Assembly: GCA_021801025.1 (NCBI GenBank)
Contig: JAJYYK010000001.1
Location: 186,001 to 250,000, forward strand
DNA: 64,000 nucleotides
Reading direction: 5' to 3'
Source: Pseudomonadota bacterium
GTDB taxonomy: Bacteria > Pseudomonadota > Gammaproteobacteria > Burkholderiales > Sulfuriferulaceae
Below are positions 8,360 to 17,839 of this stretch, in pieces. The first letter of the stretch is position 1; every line of letters starts with the position of its first letter. Below the pieces are notes generated by a model. The model did no database searches. It saw only the letters and a list, made by a program, of their open reading frames with translations, and was not told the DNA's origin. A program made the position numbers and the translations under genes.

Positions 8360-9413
8360 GACTGTGCAGAGCAGTAAAGGGCGCAAAGCACTGGATGTAT
8401 TGCGCGGTGCACTGCGACCAATTTTGCCTTATCTGGATAACCCGAACGTGCAGGAAATCATGATCAATCGACCAGAAGAAATTTGGGTGGAAGAATCTGG
8501 CGTGATGCAAAGGATCGAAGCGAGTTTGCAACCGCTGGCGGTAGAAATGGCCATACGTGCCCTGGCTTCTAATAACGATAAAAAACCGACACCCATTATG
8601 GACGCGCGATTACCCGATATGCGTGTTGCGGCGGTGATGTATCCCGTTGCCATTCATGGCCATGCGATGAGCCTGCGTAAACATGCGGCACAACAAATTT
8701 CACTGCATGAATATGTGGCGAGTGGCGCGTTTTCGCCGTTGCAAGTGGCTGAAGCCCGGCAATGCTATCACGTTGGTGCGCAGCGTCCATCTGAGGTGCA
8801 GGTGCAACAGGGTGGAGATTTTTTACGCCAGTTTTTGATTTGGGCGGTGGCACATCGACATAACGTATTGATTGCCGGGGGAACCAGTTCAGGTAAAACC
8901 ACTTTGACCAATGCGCTATTACAGGCAATACCTGCAAATCAGCGGGTAATTACGATAGAAGATACGGCGGAGCTCAAGTTAGATACACCTAACCGGGTGT
9001 CATTTGAGGCCAATCGCGAGTTGGGTGTGGATGTGCGCGCTTTGGTTCGAGTTTGTCTGCGTTTTCGTCCAGATCGTATTGTTGTGGGAGAAATTCGTGG
9101 TGGTGAAGCCTATGATCTGGTGGATTCGCTGAATACAGGACACTCAGGCGGCATCAGTACGATACATGCTGACACGGCAGAATCGGCGCTGAATCGCCTG
9201 GAGAGCTTAATGCGCATGTCACCGGAAGCGGTTAATTTCCCGCAAGCGGCGATGGCGCGTCAAATTGCCCAGACTTTTCGCTTTGTGGTGCAAGCGGCTA
9301 ATTTTGGTGGTCAGCGTGGCCCGGTTCGGGTGGTGGAAATAATAGGTTTTGAGCAAGATAAGTATCAATTTCGGGAGGTTTTTAATCGTTTTCCAGCCGG
9401 GTATCCGCAGTGA
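8334..9413 (+). CDS. trbB: Type IV secretion ATPase TrbB/VirB11
   Basis: About 359 residues from ATG 8334 (ATG 8340 is equally possible; an upstream TTG at 8328 is unlikely). An N-terminal domain precedes the hexameric ATPase core. Walker A is GGTSSGKTT near residue 181, followed by TIEDTAEL, the Asp box, Walker B RIVVGEIRGGEA and the His box SGGISTIHAD. All are standard for the VirB11/TrbB family that powers pilus assembly and substrate transfer at the inner membrane. It overlaps the lytic transglycosylase gene by 26 nt. Length and motif set are complete, so the gene appears intact. Confidence 0.95.
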   Translation: MNMELNRSETVQSSKGRKALDVLRGALRPILPYLDNPNVQEIMINRPEEIWVEESGVMQRIEASLQPLAVEMAIRALASNNDKKPTPIMDARLPDMRVAAVMYPVAIHGHAMSLRKHAAQQISLHEYVASGAFSPLQVAEARQCYHVGAQRPSEVQVQQGGDFLRQFLIWAVAHRHNVLIAGGTSSGKTTLTNALLQAIPANQRVITIEDTAELKLDTPNRVSFEANRELGVDVRALVRVCLRFRPDRIVVGEIRGGEAYDLVDSLNTGHSGGISTIHADTAESALNRLESLMRMSPEAVNFPQAAMARQIAQTFRFVVQAANFGGQRGPVRVVEIIGFEQDKYQFREVFNRFPAGYPQ

Positions 9414-9464
9414 GTTGAGTGTGTGTCTGGAATGGTGGCCAGTTTCATTTAGTGAGGACAGTAT

Positions 9465-9740
9465 ATGAATGCGTTATACCAACCATTTTGCTATATTTTA
9501 AGCAATTTTTTTGATAGCCCTGCCATGATAGGGCTGATTGTAGCCATCACTTTGGCCGTAGGCGTGATTGCATGGCTAACAGATATGGGTGGGCGCGGTT
9601 TCCCGGTGATGACCTTTTTAGTTGTAGGCATCGGCACCGGGATGCTGTTGGGAATCCCGGCCATAATGGCCGGGATGGGTATCGCTTTGCCGTGTAATCA
9701 AACGACTGTGGCGAGCATTTCAGCCACACCAGCGCATTAA
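9465..9740 (+). CDS. trbC: TrbC/VirB2-like pilin
   Basis: 91 residues with a good ribosome site (GAGGAC, 5 nt from ATG). Two hydrophobic helices (about 20-40 and 46-75), separated by a short polar loop DMGGRG, match the VirB2/TrbC pilin pattern. The N-terminal stretch is unusually short for a cleaved signal sequence. Position between trbB and trbD is canonical. It would form the conjugative or secretion pilus. The sequence similarity is low, so the assignment relies on order and topology. Confidence 0.8.
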   Translation: MNALYQPFCYILSNFFDSPAMIGLIVAITLAVGVIAWLTDMGGRGFPVMTFLVVGIGTGMLLGIPAIMAGMGIALPCNQTTVASISATPAH

Positions 9741-9787
9741 TATCCTGATATTTTTGGGCATCTCACTTTGTATCAATACTCGAAACC

Positions 9788-10108
9788 ATGCGGCCTATAG
9801 TGCGCCGAACACAAGTCGCCACCCGTTTATCCGAGGTGAAAATGCTTGCCGGAGGAGAGTTTAAACTGGTGGTGGCTAATCTGGCCTTCGGCTTTATGGC
9901 GATTGCGTTGCTACATGTGTGGCAGTACGTTCTGGTCGTAGGGGTGTTGCACGGGGTGCTGATGTTGGCAGCCAAATCAGATTTGCAAGCACGCGAGATT
10001 TATCTCGAATACACCAGGCAGTCTGATCGCTATACGCCCTGGTCAGTGCCACGACGTTACCGGTTTAATCGTCGTCCGGTTGGGTTTGGGCGAGATCTCA
10101 TGTTATGA
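9788..10108 (+). CDS. trbD: TrbD/VirB3-like inner-membrane protein
   Basis: 106 residues. The short N-terminal tail, a hydrophobic double span at about residues 28-62 (LVVANLAFGFMAIALLHVWQ and onwards) and a basic C-terminus with YTRQSDRYTPWS fit the VirB3/TrbD family, which anchors VirB4 in the inner membrane. Its stop overlaps the start of trbE by 4 nt (ATGA), so the two are translationally coupled, and in some systems they are fused. Confidence 0.85.
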   Translation: MRPIVRRTQVATRLSEVKMLAGGEFKLVVANLAFGFMAIALLHVWQYVLVVGVLHGVLMLAAKSDLQAREIYLEYTRQSDRYTPWSVPRRYRFNRRPVGFGRDLML

Positions 10109-12558
10109 GCACGCATCACGAGCGCCCTTTTGCCGAGTTGTTGCCGTGGATGTTTACCTATGGTGACGATGATGTGGTGGTGAATAAGGACGGTTCATTG
10201 ACAGTGTTTTTTGAAGTGACCGGTATCGACATTGATGGATCAAGTTCCGGCGACGTGGCTTATTTTCTTCAAGCTTTAGATCAGGCGTATGAAGTGTTTA
10301 AAGAGGCGCCTTGTGTATTTACCTGGTTGGTACACCGTAAAAATTGTCCGCATTATCCAGTCGCTGTGTTTCCCGACCCTTATTCCCAATTGATTGACGC
10401 GCAGCGGAAAGCGCAATTTGATTCGGGCAGTAACTTTATCAACCGCCATTATTTGGCCATTACTCTGATTTCTGATAGCGGATTGAATGGCATTGCCACA
10501 CGGATGCATTTTTATCTCCAAAATGGATATGGAGTATTTCGTGCCATAGGCCGCACGCTGGGGTCTTTGTTGCGTGGCAATGAAGCATTTGCCTATGCGG
10601 CCAGTGAACTGGCCGGCCGCACAGAAAAGTTTAATGGCTTGTTAGACCGTTTTGTGGAGCGTTTGTCTGGTTTGGGTATTGCACGTGTCGCAGGTAATTC
10701 ATTGAGGGGGTTGTTACGCCGTTGCGTGAACCCTTCATCAACCCAGGAAGAGTTGGTTGCAATGCCATTTTTGGATACGCATATACCGAACGCAGAGTTG
10801 GTCATTGAACGCGAGTACCTGCTCTTCGATGAATGTACGTATGTCATGGGCGTTTCGTTGAAAGAGCCGCCACGAATCACCTATCAAGGGTTGTTTGATC
10901 AGATGTTGTCCCTGGATGGCGAGTTGGTATTCTCGCAAAATTTTCGTTTTGCCAGCAAGAAGCAGGTGATAAGTTATTTAACCAGTGTCCGCCAGTACAA
11001 TGATTTGCTGAAATATTCGCCACTGACCTGGCTGTACCTCGCTTTCAACGGTAATGCCGATGCACGCACCAATGATGCCAGGATGGAATCGGCTGAAGCA
11101 GCGCATCGGGCAAGTAACCGGGTAGAAATGAACGATGCTTATTATGGTTGGTATGCCGCTCAAGTCATGGCAATTGCGGGCACGGCACAAGCCGCCGAAC
11201 AGGTGATTGCCACAGTATCTGCGGCGCTGGAAGTCAATAATTTGACCGTAATAAAAGAAAAAACACATTTGCTGTCAGCATTTGCGGGGGGGGTTGCCGG
11301 CATGTATGCCACACAGAAACGCTGGTTTATGTTGGAGATTCCCTCTTTGTCGGACCTTACTCCGCTACGTACTGTAGATCCCGGACAGCAGAGCAACGCT
11401 TATTTGACCCAGCAACGTGGTCAACATTCCGCCGCACTCATGTTGCTGGAAACGGCTTACAACACGCCGTATTACCTGAATTTGCATGTGGGTGATTTGG
11501 GACACGCTTTGGTGGTGGGACCTTCCAGATCAGGAAAGTCTGCCGGGATGAATGTGTTGATTGCACAATTTAGAAAATACATACCCTCCCGAATCATTAT
11601 TTTTGATAAAGACCGATCTTGTCGTATCGCTACTTTAATGATGGGTGGCGACCACATCGATATTTCGGCGCATAGCCGTAACCGTTGGAATCCACTGAGT
11701 TTGCTGGGTGATGCCAAGGCACTGGAATGGTTGGCAAGTTGGATAGAAGGCTTAATCTGCTATCGTGGTTACCGTTATACAGCAGAGGATGCGAAGGATG
11801 TTTGGCGTGCTTTACAGGGGTTGTCCGTGCAAGATGCTGCGCATTGGACATTGGGACATTTGCATTCCGTTTTGTCACCGTCATTGCAAAATGAATTGGA
11901 AGCATGGGTAGGTTCAGGGGCATTGGCACATTATTTTGATAACCAGGAAGACACCTTTTCCATATCGGAATTTTGCTGCATGGAAATGGGCGAAATTTTA
12001 CAAAAAGAGCATGTGGCCCGTGCATTTATGGATTACGCCTTTTACCGTATTTATACCTTGTTACGTGACCCACGGCATGGTGTCATTCCCACGCTGATTT
12101 ACGTCGAAGAATGTTGGTTTATGCTGGAAAACCCTTATTTTGAACAGAAAATTCGCGATTGGACTAAAACCTTTGCCAAGCTGGTTGCACAATTGGTGAT
12201 GGCAACACAGTCCCTGGAGGACATTGCCGATTCTCGCGTGTTTTCCAGTTTGCGTGACAACATTCAGACCCGAATCTATTTGCCTAACAGCAATGCGCTC
12301 TCGCCACAAATGCTGTCCCTGTATGTGGAGCAGTTTGGTTTGCATGAAGATCAAGTGGCACAAATCGCGTCGGGTACACCAAAGCGGGATTATTTCATTC
12401 AGCAGCCTGGCGTGTTTCGTCAGGCAATTCTGTCCATTGATCCGGTGACACTGGCGATCGTGCGTTCTGATTCTCTGGCGCAAATGCGGTTTCAACACCA
12501 TTATGAATCGGGGCAGATCAATTGGCGGGAAAATTATATGGCAGACATGCTTTCCTGA
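10105..12558 (+). CDS. trbE: Type IV secretion ATPase TrbE/VirB4
   Basis: 817 residues, the usual TrbE length. The N-terminal CagE/VirB4 domain (to about residue 430) precedes a RecA-like ATPase. Walker A is GPSRSGKSA near residue 471, with IFDKDRSC following. Walker B is LIYVEECWFML near residue 664, and motif MATQSLEDI follows. It is the main assembly ATPase, tied to TrbD and the pilin. No internal stop or frameshift is seen. The next gene begins only 12 nt later. Confidence 0.95.
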   Translation: MSTHHERPFAELLPWMFTYGDDDVVVNKDGSLTVFFEVTGIDIDGSSSGDVAYFLQALDQAYEVFKEAPCVFTWLVHRKNCPHYPVAVFPDPYSQLIDAQRKAQFDSGSNFINRHYLAITLISDSGLNGIATRMHFYLQNGYGVFRAIGRTLGSLLRGNEAFAYAASELAGRTEKFNGLLDRFVERLSGLGIARVAGNSLRGLLRRCVNPSSTQEELVAMPFLDTHIPNAELVIEREYLLFDECTYVMGVSLKEPPRITYQGLFDQMLSLDGELVFSQNFRFASKKQVISYLTSVRQYNDLLKYSPLTWLYLAFNGNADARTNDARMESAEAAHRASNRVEMNDAYYGWYAAQVMAIAGTAQAAEQVIATVSAALEVNNLTVIKEKTHLLSAFAGGVAGMYATQKRWFMLEIPSLSDLTPLRTVDPGQQSNAYLTQQRGQHSAALMLLETAYNTPYYLNLHVGDLGHALVVGPSRSGKSAGMNVLIAQFRKYIPSRIIIFDKDRSCRIATLMMGGDHIDISAHSRNRWNPLSLLGDAKALEWLASWIEGLICYRGYRYTAEDAKDVWRALQGLSVQDAAHWTLGHLHSVLSPSLQNELEAWVGSGALAHYFDNQEDTFSISEFCCMEMGEILQKEHVARAFMDYAFYRIYTLLRDPRHGVIPTLIYVEECWFMLENPYFEQKIRDWTKTFAKLVAQLVMATQSLEDIADSRVFSSLRDNIQTRIYLPNSNALSPQMLSLYVEQFGLHEDQVAQIASGTPKRDYFIQQPGVFRQAILSIDPVTLAIVRSDSLAQMRFQHHYESGQINWRENYMADMLS

Positions 12559-12570
12559 TGAGCTGAAAGA

Positions 12571-13401
12571 ATGAAAAGTGCCATAAAAAAATACTTGTTT
12601 GTCAGCGTCATAATGGGGATGCTGGTCTACTCCCAATCCGGCCATGCCTTTACATGGGCGACAGAGTGGACACAAATTGCCAATTTTATCAAATTGATGG
12701 ATAGCGGCATCAAAGAAGGCATCATGCTGGAAAATCAGGCGCAGGCTGAAATCACACGCATCAATACTTTGATGGACGCAGAAAAAAATCTGGTGAATGC
12801 ACCAACGGACTTGATACACAACACCATTGCGGTGTACTCAACACAGCGTCAGCAAACCCAGCAGCTATTAAATGACCTGAACGCCATGCAAACTGTTTAT
12901 CAGCAGGCCACACAGATGCTGGGGTCGCGTATGGTTGAAGCACAGGCCCTGGGCACTAACCCACAACAGTATCTGGAAATGGAAGCCCAACTGGCCGCCA
13001 CCAAAGGGGGGCAATATCAAACCGCTTATCAGCGTGATACCCAAACTTTACAGGATGTGGTGGATAAATCGATGTCTTTGGAAAACATGATGATGCAATT
13101 ACCCAGTCGGGGTAATCTGGAAGGCATGGACAAATTGAATACCCTGATGGCGATGGTGGCTGGGGAAACACTCAATTTGAATAAGCAATTTGCACAGGCC
13201 AGTGCGGAACATCATGCGCAGCAGGTATACAACACACAACGGCAACAAACTGATGTGGCGCAGCAACAACGTGCAGCCTTGCAATGGGCGCAACAACAGC
13301 AAGCAGAACAACTGCAGGCGTCAAGCAGTGCCAGTACCCCTTCCGGTTACAGTCAAAGCCAGATGGAACACAAGGCCTGGGCGGCAGCCATCCCACCATG
13401 A
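12571..13401 (+). CDS. trbJ: TrbJ/VirB5-like minor pilus protein
   Basis: 276 residues. The N-terminal signal peptide (to about residue 26, SGHA) is followed by a largely helical, Gln-rich coiled-coil body typical of TrbJ and VirB5. These proteins sit at the pilus tip and help target recognition and assembly. The C-terminal 40 residues are Gln/Ala/Ser-rich and probably unstructured. It overlaps the next small gene by ATGA. In Ti-type trb operons trbJ also follows trbE directly, so its position is normal. Confidence 0.85.
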   Translation: MKSAIKKYLFVSVIMGMLVYSQSGHAFTWATEWTQIANFIKLMDSGIKEGIMLENQAQAEITRINTLMDAEKNLVNAPTDLIHNTIAVYSTQRQQTQQLLNDLNAMQTVYQQATQMLGSRMVEAQALGTNPQQYLEMEAQLAATKGGQYQTAYQRDTQTLQDVVDKSMSLENMMMQLPSRGNLEGMDKLNTLMAMVAGETLNLNKQFAQASAEHHAQQVYNTQRQQTDVAQQQRAALQWAQQQQAEQLQASSSASTPSGYSQSQMEHKAWAAAIPP

Positions 13402-13661
13402 AAATCATGCTGGCATTTGCATTGTTGTGGGTGAATGGGCATGAGCAACGCATGTTTTTACGTCAAATCGTGTTGTGGCGAAACATGTCCTTGGACGAAC
13501 GGGCGAAATATCGTTCACCGTCCGAGTTTCGTTATGTCTGGCGGGTACGCTGGGCACTGGCATGGGCAATGGTGATGACGGAAACCCCATTATTGCTGGC
13601 GTGGTCCATACTCACCAGTTTATTGTTCGGGGTAATTATTCTGGCCAGGTGGTTACCGTGA
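13398..13661 (+). CDS. Small membrane protein in the trbK position
   Basis: 87 residues from ATG 13398, which overlaps the trbJ stop as ATGA. The longer open frame upstream lies inside trbJ and is not used. It has a hydrophobic N-terminal segment (MKIMLAFALLWVNG), a basic middle (WRNMSLDERAKYRSPSEF), and a C-terminal hydrophobic span of about 25 residues. There is no lipobox. In RP4 and Ti plasmids trbK, the entry-exclusion lipoprotein, lies exactly here, so an analogous role is possible. The sequence gives no homology that I recognise. It overlaps trbL by GTGA. Confidence 0.65.
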   Translation: MKIMLAFALLWVNGHEQRMFLRQIVLWRNMSLDERAKYRSPSEFRYVWRVRWALAWAMVMTETPLLLAWSILTSLLFGVIILARWLP

Positions 13662-15055
13662 TCGCGTGTTCAGGCCTTTGGCACAGAGCGTGGATAAAAC
13701 GGTGGGTTTATGCAATCTTAATGATTGGCATCGCGCTGTCCAATGCGGTATGGGCTGGCAATACGACGGATACGGGATTCGGCAGCGTGGTCGGACAGCC
13801 AGTCAATACAGCGGCTTCCGCACCACCTGCACCGGATTTTGGTAAAGAGTTGTATGCAGGATTAACTGCCATGCACACCGCTGGCGCAGCGCTGGCCCCG
13901 AAGTTAGTTCCGGTGGGTGAGCGGTTGTTGGGCGTGTTTTTTGCCATCATGTTGGTGTGGTATATTTTTGAAGGTATGGCCGAGCAACAATTGGATGGCA
14001 TGTTCCGTAAAATTATTCAGCACAGTATGCGGGCCATGATTGCGATGGAATTGCTGGCTAGCTGGGGAAGTCCGAACGGTTTAGGGGTGGCTCACTTTCT
14101 TGAGTATGGTTTGGATGAGCTAAGTACGCCGTTTATACAGGCGGGAGACCCTTCGGACAAAGTGATTGATGTGTATTATCAAGCGATACAGGGTATGTTT
14201 AGTATGGTGACGAACGACCTGTCGAGCTTTTCGCTCTACAGCGTGGCGAAGTCTGCCGTGAACGGTGGATTTGGCTGGATGTTATTCATGGCTATTTTGA
14301 CACTGGTGGTGGCCCTGATTTGTGTCGCACTGCTGATGTTGTCCATGACTTACGCTTTGATTTACGTCAACATTGGCGCTTTTATTGTATACATTGGGTT
14401 AGCGGTCGGCCCAGTATTTGTGGCCACGCTTGTTTTCCCCCCTGCGCAGGGCTATTTCCAGAACTGGATGAGTTTTGTCATTTCGGGTGGAATATACAAG
14501 CTGGTGGCGGTGGTGGTGGGCGACATCATGGCGCAAGTTTTGATAGAGGTGGGTAAACACGGCAGCAATGTGGCGATCATGGCGAATGGCGCGGGGGCGT
14601 TTTCAGGCGCCTTTGATTTGTTGAAATTTTTGCTGTACTCACTCTTGTTGGTGTTCTGGAGTCTGTTTGCTTATTTTTTGACCAGACACATTTCTAATTT
14701 TGTACATGCCCTGGCAGGCGGTATCAACTTGCATATGGGCAGCTTAAGCAGCCTGAAACCTTCTCTTTCTGGCAGCTTGCCGGGATATTCCCAAATAATG
14801 AAAATGCGACAAGAGCGTCAGGACGCCAAACAGGGTGAAGCCAAAACACAGGAAAAAATCCGGATAGCCGAAGCAAAAGCCGCTGAGAAAGCCCAAATGG
14901 CAGAGGCCAAAGCCGCAGCCAAAGCCCAAATGGCCGCTGAAAAAATCTCAGCCAGAACGCAAGCCGCTGAAGCGAAGGCAGCAGCAAAAGCCCAGGCTGC
15001 CACTGTAAAACCGGCGACGCGATCCAGAAAAAAACCCCCACGGGCACCAGAGTGA
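13658..15055 (+). CDS. trbL: TrbL/VirB6-like channel protein with Ala/Lys-rich tail
   Basis: About 465 residues from GTG 13658, which overlaps the preceding stop as GTGA. A signal-like span near the start is followed by five or more membrane spans in the middle (for example around IFEGMAEQQ, MLFMAILTLVVALICVALL, and the block near residue 320), as in VirB6/TrbL. It forms part of the inner-membrane translocation pathway. From about residue 385 the C-terminus is soluble and built from near-repeats of AEAKAA(E/A)KAQMA, a charged helical tail seen in some TrbL proteins. It is the last gene of the operon; trbF, trbG, trbH and trbI do not follow. Confidence 0.88.
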   Translation: MIACSGLWHRAWIKRWVYAILMIGIALSNAVWAGNTTDTGFGSVVGQPVNTAASAPPAPDFGKELYAGLTAMHTAGAALAPKLVPVGERLLGVFFAIMLVWYIFEGMAEQQLDGMFRKIIQHSMRAMIAMELLASWGSPNGLGVAHFLEYGLDELSTPFIQAGDPSDKVIDVYYQAIQGMFSMVTNDLSSFSLYSVAKSAVNGGFGWMLFMAILTLVVALICVALLMLSMTYALIYVNIGAFIVYIGLAVGPVFVATLVFPPAQGYFQNWMSFVISGGIYKLVAVVVGDIMAQVLIEVGKHGSNVAIMANGAGAFSGAFDLLKFLLYSLLLVFWSLFAYFLTRHISNFVHALAGGINLHMGSLSSLKPSLSGSLPGYSQIMKMRQERQDAKQGEAKTQEKIRIAEAKAAEKAQMAEAKAAAKAQMAAEKISARTQAAEAKAAAKAQAATVKPATRSRKKPPRAPE

Positions 15056-15136
15056 TGTTAGCTTCTGCCACGCCAATTCAACCACTTTGTCAGCGAGTAA
15101 TCTGAGCATCCACATAATGTGACAGGGTAGCCGAAA

Positions 15137-16741
15137 TCATTTCGCTGCCACACGCAACGCCAGAGCTTCAGCAACGCGGATACCATCTATTGCAGCCGAT
15201 AAAATGCCCCCCGCATAGCCCGCACCCTCACCAGCAGGATACAGCCCTGCTGTATTCACGCTTTGGTAATTGTCTTCATTTCGACGTATACGGACCGGAG
15301 AAGAGGTGCGTGTTTCCACGCCCGTCAATACGGCATCAGGCAAAGCAAATCCACGCAGTTCTTTGTCAAAGGCTTGCAGGGCTTCGCGCATTGCCGAAAT
15401 GACATAATCCGGCAATGTGCTGGTCAAGTCGCACAATGTCACCCCCGGTTGATAAGAAGGCTGCACTTCACCCAACTGAGTGGAAGCGCGACCAGCCATA
15501 AAATCGCCCAATAACTGAACGGGCGCATGATAATTGCCGCCGCCCAACTCAAAAGCACGGCCTTCCCACTGTCGTTGGAATGCAATGCCTGCCAGGGGAT
15601 GTCCCGGATAGTCATCAGGTGTGACATTGACAACAATCGCGCTGTTGGCGTTGCGTTCATTGCGTGAGTATTGGCTCATGCCGTTGGTGACCAGCTTGCC
15701 TGGCTCGGATGCGGCGGCAACCACAGTGCCGCCTGGACACATGCAAAAACTGTACACCGCCCGCCCATTGCTGGCGTGATGCACTAAACGGTAATCTGCT
15801 GCACCCAACTCCGGGTGGCCTGCCGCATCACCCAGTCGACACTGGTCAATTAAGCCCTGTGGGTGTTCGATGCGCACCCCTACGGAAAAGGGTTTGGCTT
15901 CCATGTAAACACCGCGCGCATAAAGCGTTTCAAAAGTATCTCGCGCACTGTGACCAATGGCTAAAATAGCTTCAGAGCAGGCAATCACTTCTCCGCTATC
16001 CAATATCACTGCGCTTAATTCATTATTTTCACGCACAATGTCTGCCACACGGCTTTGAAAACGAATCTCGCCACCCAAGGCTTGAATGGTGGTGCGCAGC
16101 TGTTCCACGATCCCTACCAAACGAAAAGTCCCGATGTGCGGTTTGCTGACATAGGCGATTTCTTCTGGGGCACCGGCCAGAATCAACTCATTGATGACTT
16201 TACGGGCATAATGTTTGGGGTCCTTGATTTGGCTGTACAGTTTGCCATCTGAAAAGGTCCCAGCCCCACCTTCACCAAATTGTACGTTCGATTCAGGCAT
16301 CAGTTCCCCTTTGCGCCATAAACCCCAAGTGTCCTGCGTGCGTTCGCGCACTGATTTCCCCCGCTCCAAAATCAAGGGGCGGAATCCCATCTGTGCCAAA
16401 ACCAAACCTGCAAATAAACCTGCAGGACCCAGGCCGATCACCACCGGACGGGTAGGTAAGCTGTCTGGCGCATGCGTTACAAAATGGTAAGCGGTGTCGG
16501 GCGTGACGCTGATGTGCTTGTCTGCCCTGAATTTGGATAATAACGCAGCTTCGTTGCTCACCCGGATATCTACAGTATAAACAAACTGTATCATCGTTCG
16601 TTTACGTGCGTCGTAACCACGGCGAAATATCTTGAATTCAAGCAGGTTTTTTTCAGTGATGTGCAAACGACGGCAAATTGCCCCTTTTAGAGCGTCAGCC
16701 GAATGTTCAATAGGCAACTTGAGTTCAGTAATACGTAGCAT
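15137..16741 (-). CDS. FAD-dependent dehydrogenase of the COG2509 type
   Basis: 534 residues. A 90-residue N-terminal domain precedes the FAD-binding glycine motif GLGPAGLFAG. The ERG strand end and the segment FGEGGAGTFSDGKL are hallmarks of this conserved but poorly characterised family. The C-terminal motif YPAGEGAGYAGGI places the FAD ribityl contact. It is probably cytosolic; substrate unknown. It is convergent with trbL, 80 nt away, so it marks the right edge of the secretion operon. Confident as to family, not to reaction. Confidence 0.85.
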   Translation of the reverse strand: MLRITELKLPIEHSADALKGAICRRLHITEKNLLEFKIFRRGYDARKRTMIQFVYTVDIRVSNEAALLSKFRADKHISVTPDTAYHFVTHAPDSLPTRPVVIGLGPAGLFAGLVLAQMGFRPLILERGKSVRERTQDTWGLWRKGELMPESNVQFGEGGAGTFSDGKLYSQIKDPKHYARKVINELILAGAPEEIAYVSKPHIGTFRLVGIVEQLRTTIQALGGEIRFQSRVADIVRENNELSAVILDSGEVIACSEAILAIGHSARDTFETLYARGVYMEAKPFSVGVRIEHPQGLIDQCRLGDAAGHPELGAADYRLVHHASNGRAVYSFCMCPGGTVVAAASEPGKLVTNGMSQYSRNERNANSAIVVNVTPDDYPGHPLAGIAFQRQWEGRAFELGGGNYHAPVQLLGDFMAGRASTQLGEVQPSYQPGVTLCDLTSTLPDYVISAMREALQAFDKELRGFALPDAVLTGVETRTSSPVRIRRNEDNYQSVNTAGLYPAGEGAGYAGGILSAAIDGIRVAEALALRVAAK

Positions 16742-16885
16742 AATGCGGGGATATCGGGGTCTGGGTTTGATATTTTACCCCGGTTGGGTGAAAATTACCG
16801 TAATCTGCTTCATCCTGCCATGTTTTTCAAGCGATTTGAGCGCGCTTACCGTAGAATACACGTCTTTAAGTCGTCAAATTTTAAC

Positions 16886-17839
16886 ATGAGCATACAATGG
16901 TTTCCCGGACACATGGTGGCGGCGCGCAAAAAAGCCACCGAAACCATGGCTTACACCGATGTGGTGATCGAGCTGGTTGATGCCCGCCTGCCTGAAGCCA
17001 GCGCAAACCCGATGATTGAGACTTTGCGACGTCACCGTCAACGCCCCGGTTTGAAAGTGTTGAACAAGGCCGATCTCGCTGACCCTGCTGTCACACGGGA
17101 ATGGCTGGATTGGTATCAAAAACAACCGGGTATGAGTGCGGTCGCGTTGTCTTGCAAAACCAATACCGACGTAGCGCGGATTATCAAGCTCTGTTCGCAA
17201 TTGGCGCCACATCGTGGCACGACGGTCAAACCGCTGCGCATGATGATCATGGGTATTCCCAATGTGGGGAAATCCACCTTAATGAACGCTTTACTTAAAA
17301 AACGGGTGGCCAAAGTGGGTGATGAGCCTGCCGTCACCAAAAGTCAACAACGGCTGGAACTCAATGACCACATGGTCTTGGTAGATACGCCCGGCTTGAT
17401 GTGGCCGCGAATTGATTGGCCGGAAGACGCCCTTATGCTGGCCGCCAGTCATGCTATTGGCCGCAATGCAATTATCGATGAAGAAGTGGCGACTTTTTTG
17501 GCCGGCATTTTGTTGGAGCGCTATCCACAGACGCTGGGCCAACGCTATGGATTCGATGCTGGGCAAATGGATGCGTCGGGCGTGATCGAAGGCATCGCTC
17601 AGCAACGGAATTTCCGCGCTAAAGGTGGGGAACTCGACTACGACAAAGCAGCTGCGACCTTATTACAGGACTATCGCAGTGGACGACTTGGTCGCATTAG
17701 CCTGGAAACCCCAAGCAGCAGAGCAGCCAAAACGCAAGACTATGCCCACGCACGTCTGGTGCAACAAGAGGCGGACAAAACAGATGCTGGCGATACGCTG
17801 ATGCAATCTGCTCCTGATGATCGGGAGCAACCCGAATAG
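16886..17839 (+). CDS. ylqF: Ribosome biogenesis GTPase YlqF/RbgA
   Basis: 317 residues from ATG 16886; the frame remains open upstream but MSIQWFPGHM is the invariant family start. It is a circularly permuted GTPase: G4 NKAD comes first, then G1 GIPNVGKST and G3 DTPGL. The family helps late assembly of the 50S subunit. The C-terminal helical domain is present (FDAGQMDASG onwards). The tail after about residue 290 is charged and variable. Divergent from the FAD protein gene. Confidence 0.93.
   Translation: MSIQWFPGHMVAARKKATETMAYTDVVIELVDARLPEASANPMIETLRRHRQRPGLKVLNKADLADPAVTREWLDWYQKQPGMSAVALSCKTNTDVARIIKLCSQLAPHRGTTVKPLRMMIMGIPNVGKSTLMNALLKKRVAKVGDEPAVTKSQQRLELNDHMVLVDTPGLMWPRIDWPEDALMLAASHAIGRNAIIDEEVATFLAGILLERYPQTLGQRYGFDAGQMDASGVIEGIAQQRNFRAKGGELDYDKAAATLLQDYRSGRLGRISLETPSSRAAKTQDYAHARLVQQEADKTDAGDTLMQSAPDDREQPE

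Noticed and set aside
7925-15055. Possible integrative element ends (att sites) around the secretion operon
   Set aside because: No integrase, tRNA or flanking direct repeat was found on either side.
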